The translations under genes and the position numbers were made by a program. From assembly GCA_027563935.2 (NCBI GenBank), contig CM050448.1:125069493-125133492 (forward strand): a stretch of DNA of 64,000 bases, written 5' to 3'. The DNA is from Costus lasius. Taxonomy: Eukaryota > Streptophyta > Magnoliopsida > Zingiberales > Costaceae. The notes beneath the pieces were generated by a model. That model ran no database searches, was not told the DNA's origin, and worked only from the letters and a program-made list of their open reading frames with translations. Positions 12,160 to 24,624 of this stretch are shown here, one piece after another; position 1 is the first letter of the stretch; every line of letters starts with the position of its first letter.

Positions 12160-13566
12160 TGATGCGTTGCATTTATATAGTATTTTTGCTTATGTTTTAG
12201 ATCATATTTTGAGTTTATTTGCGTGATTTTGTGTTACTTTTAATGTTTTTATCTTACTTTGCACAGAATCTTCACTTTTCTTGGTTTTATTAAAAATGTA
12301 GGTAAAATGGCCCCAAAATGATGGATTTTGGGAGATTTGAAGTCATATTAGGATTCCCGAGAAGATCACGAACTTACACGTCAAATTTGGAGCGAAAACG
12401 GTGAAGAACGCAACTTTCACGGCCTTGGCCGTAATTTTGAGTTCGAGCAGAAGGCGAAAAGCGGCTAAGTTAAAAAAACTCACAGAAACTTTCACGGGTG
12501 AGGGCGTGAATCCATCACGGGCTGTGAATATTTCTGTGACTTAAGTGTTGTACACACAGAGGCTTTTACGGCCGTGGCTGTGAACGTGTTACGGACCGTG
12601 AAACGTCCACCCCTTCGTGTTTCTCACTCGATTCAACTCCAAACTGAACTAAAATTGAACCAAACTCTCCAGAAACCTTCCTAGATCGGTTCTATACTGA
12701 TTAGACTATAAAAGGAAGGGTTTTGGTAGGGTTTCGGGGGCTTCGAGGCACGAAAATAGACAGCTGTAGCGGCGGCGGCAGAAATCAGTTTTAGGGCAAA
12801 ATTCTGGCGAGAGATCACGCAAAAGAGGGGATTTGACGCTTCATCTTCATCACCAGATCAAGGGGAACAGTTCTAATTACCTTTCTAGTGTCTCTTTGCA
12901 CTAGTTTTGAGAGATTTCATGTTGAATTCATCAATGAACATGCTGTTTACTTTGAATATGAACGTGTAAACCATATTTTTGGGATTTAGGGATTAGCCCA
13001 TTGACGATTTATGGATTGAATATATTGTTTTAAATCTTTTACATGAATTTTATAGATTTGATTTGATTAGAATTGTACGTATTCCGCTTTAATTCTCTGA
13101 CCAAGTTTTATTGCGTTTGAGACGTCGCGAGAAGAACCGGGAGGTGAATCGCGACGTCGAATCTATTCTTGTCAAACCTACGAATCCAATCACGGGAGTA
13201 GTTTGGATTCGTTTGAAGGATTTACATGGTTTTTCATAGAACTTAAAGGGTCTAACTATGTTAACTGTCACGAGAGTAGAGAGTTAGCATAGTTAGATAC
13301 CAGATTACGCTTCGGGAGGAGGTAATCTGTACCTTAGGAAAAATCCCTTTCAAAACTATATTTTTCTGTTCAAGGTTCTATTTTTATTAATTTTATATTT
13401 GTCAACGCGGTGAAACCCTGAATCCTGAATTTATCCAAATTGATTTTTGCCAAAACACTATATCTGTTTCTTTTTATCGTACTTAGAAGTTCTCGAAAAC
13501 AAAAATCACGATTTGATTCGTCTAGATATAGATCGATCATGTAATCGGTACTTGACCGCCAGATCC
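12160..13566 (+). repeat. Right LTR of the Tat/Athila-type element (3' end truncated)
   Basis: Starts TGATGCGTTGCATT and matches the left LTR up to 'gaccgccagatcc'. It then stops, about 74 bp before the proper LTR end, directly against NLR1 LRR sequence. Scattered substitutions relative to the left LTR indicate an older insertion. Confidence 0.87.
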
Positions 13567-13776
13567 ATCTCGAAAATTCCATGCCGAAGTAGGAAATGAC
13601 ATCCAAGCATTCCAAATGAGAGAGATTAGGTTGGAGACCTTCAAATATCTCATAAGATGCCAATTGCACATTTACCCCCACATCCATATTCCACCATTCC
13701 CAATGCAATACTAAATACTCTAAATATTTTTTCTCCTTCGAGTTGACACTTGTAATAGCTTCTAGGTCTAGCACAC

Positions 13777-15230
13777 TGATAGGGCCTAGACGGCTGCTAC
13801 CGCAAGTGCACGGTCTATCGCGTAATAAAAAGATCGAACTCACAGGGACTAGGGTCAAGTACTAACAAATCAGTCAATCGAAAGCTAGGTTAATGATTAA
13901 TGGGAAAATGGCTAATGTCCTAGAGCAAGTAGTTAAACTAAGGCAGATTAAGAACAAGCAGCGTAGAGAGCAAAGCAAACGGGGTTTTGAGATTATGAGA
14001 GAGATTCGGGGTTTTAGGTTTCACCACACTGAAGAATGCATAAATATTAGGGCTTGACAATTTAAATAAAGTTTTATCTAAGTTCTCAAGGTAACCTTTC
14101 CTAGGGTACAGACGCACTCCCTCTTAGGACACGGTCCAGTATCCGTCTTAACCCAAGTCTCCTACTCTCGTGGCTTCCGAGGGTTAAGGCGGATCCAATG
14201 GGATCTGTGAAAGATTAGGGTTCCTCGAGTGATTTCGAGTGCTCTCGCAACATGAAATCACCAGTCCAGTCTAGGGGTTCCGATGGTCAAGGTTCACCTC
14301 TCAGTCCTTCCCTCGACATCTAAAGCATGCATACATATGGCCAGTATATAAACAAGAATTAAAACATCCTAAACATGAATAAGAACAAAGATAAATAGAG
14401 GAATATATAGATCAAGTCATATTATCAAGCATTCTTACAATGAGCTATGCCCAAACCCTGAAAATAAGGTTTACGCTATGGTATACATCATTAAATACAT
14501 AGAATCTCTCATGAAAGTCGAATCAAACCAAAGGGAATGGTGGATCCTTGATTGAAGACGGCTCAGCGTTATCCTCCACGTCGGAATGAAGAGAGAAACC
14601 CGCCGGAACAGTGTCACCGATCAGAAAATCACCCCAAAACCCTAAGTTGTCACCCTTTCACCTCGTTCTCCTTCGTTGCTTGACCAAATCTGATGATTTT
14701 GGTACCAAAACGTTCGTGGCTAAGTTGGGAAGGTGCTCCCCAAATTTCGTCCAAATCCGAGCCCAGAATAGAAAGATATGCCCAAAATACCGGATGCCTG
14801 TCGAGCAGTTCGCGACGATACACGGTCGTGCATGGATGCACGGCCATGCCCGTGTACGGCTCGGTTAAGTAAATTCTGATGACTTATGATGCACGGCCGT
14901 GCATGGATGCACACCCATGGCCGTGCATGGATGCACACCCATGGCCGTGCATGGATGCACACCCATGGCCGTGCACTTTGTAGAGGACTCCGATTGAGTT
15001 GAAATTTGGCGTGTAGCTCCATCTCATCATGGGAAATCGTCCCATACCTTCAGATTCTCCAAATTCCATTGATTTTGAGGTCAAATACCTGCATTTCATT
15101 AAAACAGAGGAAAAGTGAAGGTTCTGAAGAATATGAAGCACTTGAGTAAATATATGAGATAAAACATGCATTATGCTCTAAAATAAGAATGAAATTGAGT
15201 CACGAAATATCATATTTTTACATGTCATCA
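13777..15230 (-). mobile_element. Solo LTR of a Tat-type gypsy element (1454 bp)
   Basis: Begins TGATAGGG and ends GTCATCA, with an exact 5-bp target-site duplication CACAC at 13772-13776 and 15231-15235. The uninterrupted NLR2 locus reads 'tctagcacacgttc' here, which confirms the insertion. It is in minus orientation: the reverse complement ends with GTGCACTTGCGG, as does the Tat LTR at 7243-8773. No internal region is left, so it is a recombination-derived solo LTR sitting in the LRR-coding part of NLR1. Confidence 0.92.
14895..14976. repeat. 24-bp tandem repeat (3.4 units) in the solo LTR
   Basis: The unit GGCCGTGCATGGATGCACACCCAT is repeated three times exactly plus a partial unit, preceded by related copies near 14821-14850. 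Each unit contains the inverted pair GTGCAT/ATGCAC. The open frames over it are shadows of the repeat. Confidence 0.93.
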
Positions 15231-16452
15231 CACACGTTCAAGGTGTTGTAGGTGCAATTGTTCAATATTCATTAGAGATTGCAACTCCTTTAATGCTAAA
15301 TTTTCATGATCATTGTCTTCTATCTTGTAACCTGACAAAGCCTCAAGTTTAATCAATGTAGAAATTCTAGGAGGTTGTTGAGTCAATGAAGCACATCCCA
15401 TCATGTTTAGGTTTTTTAGTCTTTCCATGCATCTCAAATCTTGAGGCAACTCCTTAATCCAATGACAAGCTTCAAGATCAAGCACTTGCAAATTCGCAAG
15501 ACTAGTGATTGATTTTGGTAGCCTTTGAAGCCTCACACAATGAGCTATTTGTAGAATTTGTAATTTTGGTAGTATGTCAATTCCATCCAAAACAAAAAGA
15601 CATCTCGCTTGCGGAGCTGGCTTATGCACGAGACTCCAAATATCAATGTTTGAAGATAGTCTCGCCCAAAATAAAATATGTTCATTAGGAAATCTGCCAC
15701 CAAAATCTAATGGGTAGATACCTAAACTAGAATTGTCCACCCATGCTCGATGTTTAAAGAATTCACAAACTAAAGGATGATGATAAATCATACGAGCCAA
15801 AGTGGATTTTCCTACCGTTCCAAAGCCGGTTATGAAAATGGTGAGAGGCACATCACTATTATTCATGTCCATTGATGCTTTCTGTTCTTGTAACTGAAAA
15901 AGAATATTCAAAATTCTTGTTATGTCATCTTCTCTTTCTATCATTTCTTCCCGCATAAAAGAATAGTAGTCAGCATGATTTGGATCTATGGATTCCGTGG
16001 CATCTATTGAGAGGTCAAATGTAACCGCTCTACTTAAAAGGCAATTCAATCTTTTTGCAATCTCCTTGAGCTTAAGTAGAATAGCATAGCGGCATGTGAT
16101 GCGGCCATGATGCAAAAAGTAAGAAGATGATACCTCTGGTTTTTGCCAATCGGAATCCTGGATCACTTTGAGTATGTTTTGGACATCCACGTGCACCGCA
16201 TGAACATCCCACACCCACTTGCTCAACTCCGGCTCCTCAAGGGCTTGTAGATTAGCATCTATGATGACTGCATTAATGGCCCAAAAACTATCGGTGACCA
16301 TGTCTAGATGGTTCAAGATGCGCAATTGCTGGCCAAATAATCTGATTTCAGGCGACGACAAACTCGATAGGATGCGCTTCAAGTTGAGCATCAACCATTT
16401 TGAAGCCATGGATTTCTTCTTCTTCTCAATTATCATCTCTCTGTGTCATGCA

Positions 16453-16460
16453 TTTATATA
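16453..16460 (-). promoter_or_regulatory. TATA box of NLR1
   Basis: TATATAAA on the minus strand, 44 bp upstream of the ATG. It is conserved at the same place in all four NLR copies. Together with the short distance to the ATG it implies a very short 5' leader. Confidence 0.65.
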
Positions 16461-17646
16461 GGACTAATAGTACACATGAGCTTTACTTGCATCGAAAGCA
16501 AAGTGCAAAACAAAGAAGCATCCTTGTACTTTTAACGAATAAATCAACAAGTTGATGCTTTACGTGTGCATTTTCTTTTTTCGTTGCATTACTTTTTCTT
16601 TGTTTGGTTTGCTGGCCAACCGTAAAGCACGTTCCAACTAGCAAGTCAAGTATCAATTTGTTGATCATTGATGTGAAAGTAATTCGATTTTCCGAATAAA
16701 TTAACTAGTTGATGCTCAAGCAACGAATCAAATTTAAAGTCTCTGCTTTACGTGCATCAGTTCTTCAGGTATTTGAGTTATTTAATTTGAATTTCTTTTA
16801 TTGTTCCCCCATGTATTAGCCCCCACATTTTCTTACTTTTTTTGTTTTAACTCCTTAACTTCTCTTTAACTTGCCCTTAATGATGCATGCAAAAAGTTGA
16901 AGCTTTAAATCGTATCACACTGTACTGGCCACTTGTGGAATTAATTTGAAATTAGAAAATAATAGTCAAGTGTTACAAGCTGAATATCCTTGTTCCTCTC
17001 TGCTTTGCATTATTCTGTGTGATTTCTCTTGATCGCACCACCGCCTTGAATGGATGTTGGTGATTTCCTCTTATATATAATATTTTATTCAACTATTATA
17101 AATAATATTATTTTCAATTATAAATAATATTATTTTCCCAATAAATAATATTATCTATATATAGTCAACTATTTTCAATTACTCAATTACACAATAAAAT
17201 TATAAATAATTATATAATCATCACTTTGCAAGGCAACAATATTCATATATCTACCCAATAATATTTTATTCAAAGGATAGATACTTTTCATCAAACAAAA
17301 TTCATATGTAAATAGCATCTCTTGGTCTGGTCCGGACCGCTGCCTGCCTTCCACTCTTTCTTTCTCTTCTTCTTCTCCTTCTCCTTTCTCTTCTTCTTCT
17401 CCTTCTCCTGCTGCCCTCGTTCCGCCACTCCATTCATATGCCCTAGTTTGACATTATATAGAGAGGGGAACAAGCTATAAGAAATATTTGATACTTTTTC
17501 CTTTGGTTGACATACTTTTGATTGGTTCATAACTTGTTTGATCTTCTGAAACTGATGTTGTAGCAGTCATAGGACATAAATGTTGATCCGTAACAACTTT
17601 TAGGTTGTGTAGGTGCTTTATGTAGTTATTACTTCACTCTTTTCAG
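16461..17646. other. NLR1 upstream region
   Basis: Shared with 27732-28923, 34422-35040 and 46722-47812. It contains AT-rich repeats such as 'ataaataatattat' and a CT-rich stretch (17350-17410). No coding sequence is seen until the kinase exon remnant at 17647. Confidence 0.7.
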
Positions 17647-17816
17647 GTGAATCCACATACACATCAACTCAAATTGTGTGATTTTGGCAGTGCAAAAGTA
17701 TTGGTAAATCATTTCTCCCCAGTTTGATTCTTCTATGTTTGTGCCTAAAATAAAAACACACTAACTTGCTTTTATTGCCAAAATTTAGGTCAAAGGGGAA
17801 CCTAATATCTCTTACA
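17647..17816 (+). pseudogene. GSK3/shaggy-like kinase fragment, copy A
   Basis: Exon at 17647-17703 encodes [19 protein letters not shown], which contains the kinase DFG magnesium-binding motif. It is bounded by 'tttcag' and 'gtaaat' splice sites. The next exon starts at 17789 after 'aatttag' and encodes VKGEPNISY before it is cut at about 17816 by unrelated AT-rich DNA. In plant GSK3/shaggy-like kinases (the AtSK family) these two segments are adjacent. All upstream catalytic exons are absent, so this is a relic. Copies B and C extend further. Confidence 0.85.
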
Positions 17817-17917
17817 CATCAACTCAATTTCGATTTCAATAATAAATTTTATAAATTTCGGTTTTCGATTTTGATTTCAGATTTTATAATTTCAGTTAAA
17901 CAAAAATTAAATTTACT

Positions 17918-18194
<277 letters not shown>

Positions 18195-18231
18195 ATACCG
18201 TAATCTTATTATAGTATAACTAGTTACTAAA

Positions 18232-19453
18232 TGTCACGCCCCGGTCGGATTGGTCTAAAATTAGCGCTTATCCGCTTCTTAGAGCCGTCCAGCAAAATAC
18301 CGGAAAGCAACACTCTATAGGGTTTCCGACCCGAAATTAGAAACCCTAACTTCCCTGAACAATTTTTATCCCCAAATTACAAGGTTGCTCAGAACCCTAA
18401 CCCTAATTTAGAGAAACCGTAAGAACCCTAATTCAAAATACCTGGTCAAAATCAATTTTTACCGTCCATGCCCCAAATCGCCGTTGCCGAACTTCGATCT
18501 TGCTTACGTCAGCCGTTCGACTGCTGACGTCACCCTTCGATTTCGTTCGGCGCTCGCGAATTCGAAATCACGCCGCCAATTTTGACTTTCTCTGCTCTGC
18601 CTTGTTTCGAATGCCCGATGCGTTCGAACGAAGCTGATGTCGCCTTCGTTCTCCTCACGCGGCGTTGCCTCCTCTCTCGTCGAGCGCTACCTGCGCTCGG
18701 GGCTTGCCGGAGAAGGAACGTGAGGGTAGGGAAAGTCACCTCCCTCCCTCTATCGTCGTCGTCATCGACCGGACAGCCGCCTACTGCCGGAATCGAGGAC
18801 ACGCTACCGAGATGTCGCCGCCGCAAGAAAACTCGGAAACAAGGGAAAGAAGGAAACTTTCACTTGATTATTAGAACCAAAGCTACAGAAACCTTCTCCT
18901 TTGCCGGCGACCCCCGTCGCCGGTGCCCCCATCCCTCCCTCGCCGGTCATCGCCGGTTACATACTCTCAAAGCTCAAACTCTCTCGCCGACTCCCTCTGG
19001 CGCCGGGACTTCGCCCCCTGGCGGCATCAGGGCCCCTGCCCTGGAAGGGCAACGGCGCCCTCGCCGTCGCCGGTGGAGTTTCTCCCCAGCACCCTCTCCT
19101 TTGTCTCGCTGCAGCTTTAAAGGGGAAGAGCGCCGCCTCCACTCTTCCACTTCAGCCGCTCGCTACGCCCAAGTTAGGGCGTCCATCGCCCGATCCTTCC
19201 GCTCGCGTGCCGACCTCGTTCCGAGTCCGAGTCTTCCGCTGGAGTCAACGAGCGCCGCGCGTCCGCTTCCTTCGGCGAGCTCGAGCCCGAGCTTCGCGAG
19301 GAAGATGCGGCTGAAGTAAACGCCGCGTTCGTGTGGTCAACATCAAGCGTTGACCCGCGAATTTGATTTCCTTCTCTCCACGTTGGGCTTGGGCTTGGGC
19401 CACCTCTTGGCCTGGTGGACTTTGGGCTGAACCGGGCCGAACCAGGCCTGACA
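18232..19453. mobile_element. Chromovirus-like solo LTR, copy 1 (1222 bp)
   Basis: Begins TGTCACGCCCCGG and ends GGCCTGACA (short TGTCA/TGACA inverted ends), with an exact 5-bp target-site duplication CTAAA at 18227-18231 and 19454-19458. The start resembles LTRs of plant gypsy chromoviruses; this lineage is inferred. The middle (about 18480-19320) is GC-rich and keeps a 245-codon open frame rich in Arg/Ser/Pro (18582-19319) with no known domain, probably a compositional artefact. No internal retroelement genes are present. The second copy at 30156-31377 has the same length and target site. Confidence 0.87.
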
Positions 19454-19458
19454 CTAAA

Positions 19459-20339
19459 AGTCTAAAACCTATTATCCAATATCTCATAACCTAATTATCT
19501 ATCATCTAATTAACTAAATTCTTAATAATTTAACTTTTTTGGTAATTTATCGAATTTAACAAAATTTTTTCGATAAATTTGCTTTGGTAAAATTTTGATA
19601 TTTAGAAAATTCAATTCGGTTTCGATTTTTAATATTTCGATAAAATTTTTTTAATAAATTCGATTTCAGTATTTTTGGAATGTTCACTTCTAAGCCGGGC
19701 TTATTGTTGAAACATGTCCATGCATTAGATTTTAATTTAAAAAAAATCATAAAATTTTTCTTGTTGTGTATTAGTGACAAACTTTCTATATGATTTGTGC
19801 TAATAGAATTTTTAAATATGTTTAGTAAATATTTAATTTTTTCATTATTATAATGTTATTATATTTTTTTGGCATAATTAATTAGAATTACTAATGTCAC
19901 ACCACTAGATAATAATAAATTAATAATTAAAATTTTATATCTTAAAAAATTGCTATATATACCAAAGATCATAACACAAGAACTTGCATGATTAATTATA
20001 AAATCATCACTTTGAAAGGCAACAACATTCATATATCTACCCTAGATTTCATTCAAAGAATAGATTCTTTCCCTCAAACAACATTCCTGTCATTAGTATC
20101 TCTTGTACCTTTATATAAAAGCCAAAACTTTTGCTCAATCTCATCTCCCACAAAACATGTAGCAAAAAGCCAACATGTAAAGAAAGCACAATGAATCAGC
20201 AAAAATGCCAGCAAGTACTCAAGAATCCAATGATACCAAACCATGAATTAGACAATATCAATCCAAAGGAAGTTATAACTTTTTTGTATAGAACAATAAA
20301 AAATCATAATGGAGACTTAATCTTTTCAAGCCATAACAT
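19459..20339. other. AT-rich intergenic DNA
   Basis: The first part belongs to block C. About 19790-19970 matches about 35690-35930, and 19990-20080 resembles the NLR upstream sequence near 17215-17320. No coding feature is seen. Confidence 0.6.
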
Positions 20340-21790
20340 TCAGATTGCATAATAAAAAATAATACATAATAGGTGAAATCACATAATTTTTTGAGGTTTT
20401 TGAAGATTGTAGATCTCTACAGTTATTCCTGGTGATAAGACAAGGTTACATAGGAAATTTACAGTGAAACAGAGTCTTCCACGAGAATCATAGCTAGGAC
20501 ATGATCACAATCACAAGCCATGATTTATAAAGAATACCAAATCCATAGTGCTCTTCATGGCCAGACCTTGATATAATTCAAGAGCCAAGATCATTAGACG
20601 GAATTCCAGAAGTTCATTTCTCAAACAATCACAGCCAAGCCGTGATCACAATCATAGATTGTGATTTCCTCGCAGCTCCATCAAAAGTATACAGAGCACT
20701 TTACAGCCAATCGTCAGTCTTTTCTCAAGCCGTGATGAAGATAGCCCAAAATGAACAGTACAAATTATGGTCAGGCTGTGATTGCGATCACGGGCCATGA
20801 TCGCGTTTCCGCCTCTTCACCTTCCTCATGATTTTCTTTCGATCGAGGGCTCTAAAAATTTAGAACAATTCAGGAAAAATCACTCTCTGAAGGCCAAGAG
20901 GGAGGCGAAGTGTTAGGGCTTAAAAGCCCTCTTTTTTCATGATGATCCAAGGGAGGAATCGAACGACGAAGCGAGGGGAGTGAAAGAACTAGCGACTGGA
21001 CTTTCGAAGGCGATTATAGGGCAATCTTGCGACAAATCTTCACCAAACTGTTGGGAAGCATTTGCATCATCTTCTCATATCTCTCTTAAGTCTTAGTTTC
21101 TAGTTTTCTTTGTTGATTTGAGAGATTTATACCGAATCGCATGGCTGTGCTAGTTTAAACCTTTATTCGGGACTCAGAATGAGCCTGTTGACTTGATCTA
21201 CTGTTTGAACTAAGTTATTTTGATGTTATGAGTTATTTCTGAGCATATTTTATCTAGTTGTGTTATTTGCATAATTTTATCTTGATCAATTAATTTTGTA
21301 TTTTAGACGCCACGAGAAGTACCGAAAGGAGAATCGTGTTGTCAGATCTATAAATAGAACTTTTAAATCTTTATCATGAAAGTAGTTAGGGTTCAATCGA
21401 GAGTAACATAGTTTTTCATAGAACTTAATGGATCTTCTTAAATCAATAAGTCACAAACATAGGAGATTAATTTAAGTACGTATCGGGTTGTGCTATTGAA
21501 AGGGGGCAACTCGTACCTTAGGATAAACTCCTTGTGCATAAGATTAACTCATGCGTTAGTTTACTTCAATTCAATTAGATCAGTCAACGTGATAAACTCC
21601 TTTGTGTTTCTATCGTTGCTTTTCCTACCTTGCTCATAGTTAAATTTGATAATCTATTTCTCAAACCTCAAATTTGGATTGCTTAGCTTCTAGATATCAA
21701 AATTGTTTGTACTTTACCCAACTCCCCTATGGGACCGCCATCTTTTGTATTATTTCGATAACACCGTGCGCTTGCGGATTATGTACATCA
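20340..21790 (+). mobile_element. Tat-type LTR fragment or solo LTR (left edge uncertain)
   Basis: The right end reads 'gtgcgcttgcggattatgtacatca', split as GTGCGCTTGCGG then ATGTACATCA. This is the same terminal pattern as the other Tat LTRs in the window. Its middle (about 20460-20830) has repeated inverted words such as CCGTGAT/ATCACGG. The body 'cacgagaagtaccgaaagg' near 21310 matches the Tat LTR near 8273-8292. I could not find a left end with a matching target-site duplication, so 20340 is only approximate. Confidence 0.6.
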
Positions 21791-21929
21791 AGAGTATATA
21801 CCCTTCATCTTACTATTTATATACAATTTGCTATGCTCATATAGCTAAATCTGCAAAAAAAAACAAGCACAAAAATTTATATGATTAATCTACAGCTAAA
21901 TAAATATATTGAAAAACAATTTCATATAT

Positions 21930-23095
21930 TTAAAATAGATGATACAAATCTGTACATCTTTTTAAAGATTCTGAGTGCCATGATTATGTGCCACTGTATG
22001 ATCAGACTGCTGAACCTGATTAGAGCTGAATTATGCATGCTTGGTGAGAGAGCTTCCAATCTGAAGACCACTAAAGCTCTAGATGTACAGGTGATTATGA
22101 GAAACTTGAAAGAAAGAACCAGAAATAAAAAACAAAACCTGTTGCACCATAAACCCTAACCGTAAAATAATTAGCCTCTGATTGGGTGGAGCAGACAAGG
22201 ATTACATCTTCCTCATGCATGCATGCACGGTCCATTTCTGAAGAAAGCAGATCAGCTGCTGCGCACGTCACACTGCAGCCAAACCAGTAGCAGCAGCAAC
22301 TTCAATATTTCAGTGGTATGTCTCCATCTGTTTTCTTATAATAATCCACTTGACAGGATTAGTGGCCATGAATCCTCTTCATCGTAGAGTATGTCGCCCA
22401 CTCATGACAGTAGAATGGGGGTCATCATGTCCGTCCTTGGTGCCTACTCCATCTATTCCCAAGTAAAGAAATAGATCAGGAAAGCCCGGACCTGGTGGTT
22501 TATGAGAAGATAAGAATGTTTACACTGTATTTAAGTGACAAGATTTCCCCCTCCAACATTGGAGGAGACCTCCGCCACTCCTTCATGCTGCACGTTAATT
22601 TTCAACTCTGCAGGCTGCTGACCCCAGGCGTAATTATGATCAATCCTGAATGGCACAGCATTATTCTTCTCGATCCAACTGTTGGAGAAAGAATGAACAG
22701 ACATCTGTTTGACTCTCTGTTGCTGCTTTTCGTTTCTAGTCAACGAATCAGAGTACTGCAAACTCTGGTTTTAATTAATTTGGAAGCAAATATAAGTTAT
22801 CTATTAGCATAGTAAAAGAATGAAACATAAATAGTGAAATTACGTTGAACAAAGAGCAACTTTGACTCCAAAGAACGAGAATGGTCAACGCTCAGCATCA
22901 TCCATCCATTCATTCTACATCACCTTTCCCACATCCTCATCAGCCTACCCACACAGGGGCAAATGGTAGGGAATCATTTGAATTTAAGTCCAACATACCA
23001 TAAATGGACTTTTTCTTTTTTTGCTCCTCTCGTCCTCACTAACTCACATAACCAATTAAAGTTCATGTACTATACCCAATTATTCTCATAGGGAT
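21930..23095. repeat. Segmental duplication block D, copy 1
   Basis: Matches 48895-49411 plus 56673-57268; the second copy is interrupted by the copia insertion. It holds a modest plus-strand frame (22495-22812) and a minus-strand frame (22531-22761), both also open in the other copy (56685-56954 and 56700-56912). No known domain is recognised in either. The block ends abruptly at about 23095, where sequence like that at 5350 and 41967 begins. Confidence 0.8.
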
Positions 23096-23099
23096 CAAT

Positions 23100-24624
23100 T
23101 GTTGATGTGGTGATGCATTGATGTTGATGAGGTGGCTCCTTTCTTGATGATGTGGCAAGGTCGCAAGATGTCTTGAGAAAATAAAGTGGCTTGTATAGCT
23201 ACACAATGCATCCTAGTCTAAATTGCGGCATATTACATGATACAATAAAATTAAAATTAAAATTAATTTTAAGAAAAGAAAATTCTAAACTTTCTTAACT
23301 ACAATGCAAGCTAATTATGCTTATAAATTAAAATGTCTTACAAGTCAAAATGCTAATCGAAATTAAACATATCAAAATATTCTATAAGTCAACATGCAAG
23401 CTGAAGTCAAAAAATTGTCCTTGAGTTGGATAATTAAATTTGAACATAAATAATGCCTCTCTCTCACATAGGTATTGATATGAGCTAATACTTTTATCAA
23501 TGATGATTATGAGCTAATAGCTTTTATATTTAAAATTTTACTAAAGTGAACTCAAGTTATCTTAATGAATGCGAAAAACAATTTGATCATATAGTAAGAA
23601 AAAGAAAAGTTATATTATGGGAAAGTTAATGTTTTTTGACAAGGTAGCTGGTTGATAATATTTTGACTCAAATCCAAGTCAAAGAATGCTAGAATTAATG
23701 CTAAGAGAACCAAATAATAATATAACTAGGCAACAACAAATTATCATGCATACTTTCTTTGCACATGCAATTGAAAGGGGCACTGCATTAGAGCTCATCT
23801 AAATTCATCTGCAAAACAAACAGCGAAGTAGTCTTTTTAGAAAATAAAGTAAAATATATACTCTGCTCCTTGATATGTTGATCTCTTCAAGTTAGAACTT
23901 ACAATGATAGAGAAGTGTTCTGATCCCTTCCGATGTAGCTTTGGTTCAAACACAAAAAACAGAGAGAGACCATTGGAAATCCAACATTTGGTACAAACAC
24001 AAAACCAGATTTTATAACAGTTGAACGTTTAAATCCCATCTCAAAACACAAGTTCAGATTTGGATTTCCAAATGCCACAAAGCTTCCAACAAATCCAACA
24101 ATCGTTTTCCAGGAAATCTCAAAACCATACAGATGGTCCAAATTCAGTTCCGTTTACAAAAATAAGAGAGAGAGAGAAGGGGAGATCTAATCAAAAACTT
24201 TCCCACATCCACCGAGAAAGCCACGAGATGTCAAGTTGAAAACTCATTTTTGGCCGAAACAAACAGTAGATATAAACTGCCAGGAACAGTGAATCGACGA
24301 AACTGAGAAATTGATAAAATCAAGTAAACCACATAATACTGGGGAATCAACTTGCCTTCACCACTTGTGTCTAGAGACCGAGATACAGAAAGGCGATGTT
24401 GGAAATGAGAGCATCACCACCTGGGATCCGAAGGCCAGGATACAGATGAAGGGAAAGGACGCCGCTAGGGCAAGCTTATTGATTTTCTTTCTTCTCCGAG
24501 AACTTGGGCTGCACTTGTCTGTTTCCCCATTTTTAATCCAACTCAAACACTGCCGGTGGGGCCATGCTGACCGATGGCTTTTTGACAGGCTGGACTTTGC
24601 CATTCTACTGCAATCCCGTGAGCA
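23100..24624. repeat. Conserved 3' flank of the NLR units, copy 2
   Basis: Equivalent to 5340-6600 and 41967-43570. It lies just 3' of NLR2. No independent gene is recognised. Confidence 0.7.

Larger units (their letters stand above)
7243..13566 (+). mobile_element. Non-autonomous Tat/Athila-type (gypsy) LTR element
   Basis: Two long direct LTRs (about 7243-8773 and 12160-13566) flank 3.4 kb of internal sequence. Just after the left LTR is TGGCGCCGTTGCTGGGGA (8780-8797), which matches the 3' end of plant tRNA-Asp except for one base; this primer is typical of Athila/Tat elements. Downstream of the gag-like frame is 'gggaggcaaccca' (10579-10591), also a hallmark of this group. There is a gag-like frame but no protease, reverse transcriptase or integrase, so the element depends on a partner. 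The right LTR lacks about 74 bp of its end and the left LTR seems to lack its first bases (TGATGCGT is present on the right at 12160). An insertion-edge deletion has therefore erased the target-site duplication. Confidence 0.88.
6600..16409 (-). pseudogene. NLR1: CC-NB-LRR pseudogene split by two LTR insertions
   Basis: Reading on the minus strand from ATG 16409-16407 (MASKW), the parts are: 15231-16409, coding for the coiled-coil domain, half of the NB domain and the start of the LRR; 13567-13776, LRR; and about 6600-7225, the degenerate LRR end. The gaps are a Tat solo LTR (13777-15230) inside the LERV|LDLE region and a Tat/Athila element (about 7243-13566). A large in-frame deletion joins kinase-2 (FVLDGIDI) directly to the LRR (LQILQIAHC) near 15568-15576. 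This removes about 350 residues relative to NLR2 and leaves a continuous frame of 402 codons from the first Met. The Walker A motif reads GFGTVGKST. About 50 bp of LRR sequence was lost at the right edge of the Tat element. The last part also carries frameshifts. No full-length receptor can be made. Confidence 0.9.

Noticed and set aside
14720..15171. Repeat protein over the 24-bp units
   Set aside because: The frame lies within a solo LTR flanked by an exact target-site duplication and follows the repeat period (24 = 8 codons).
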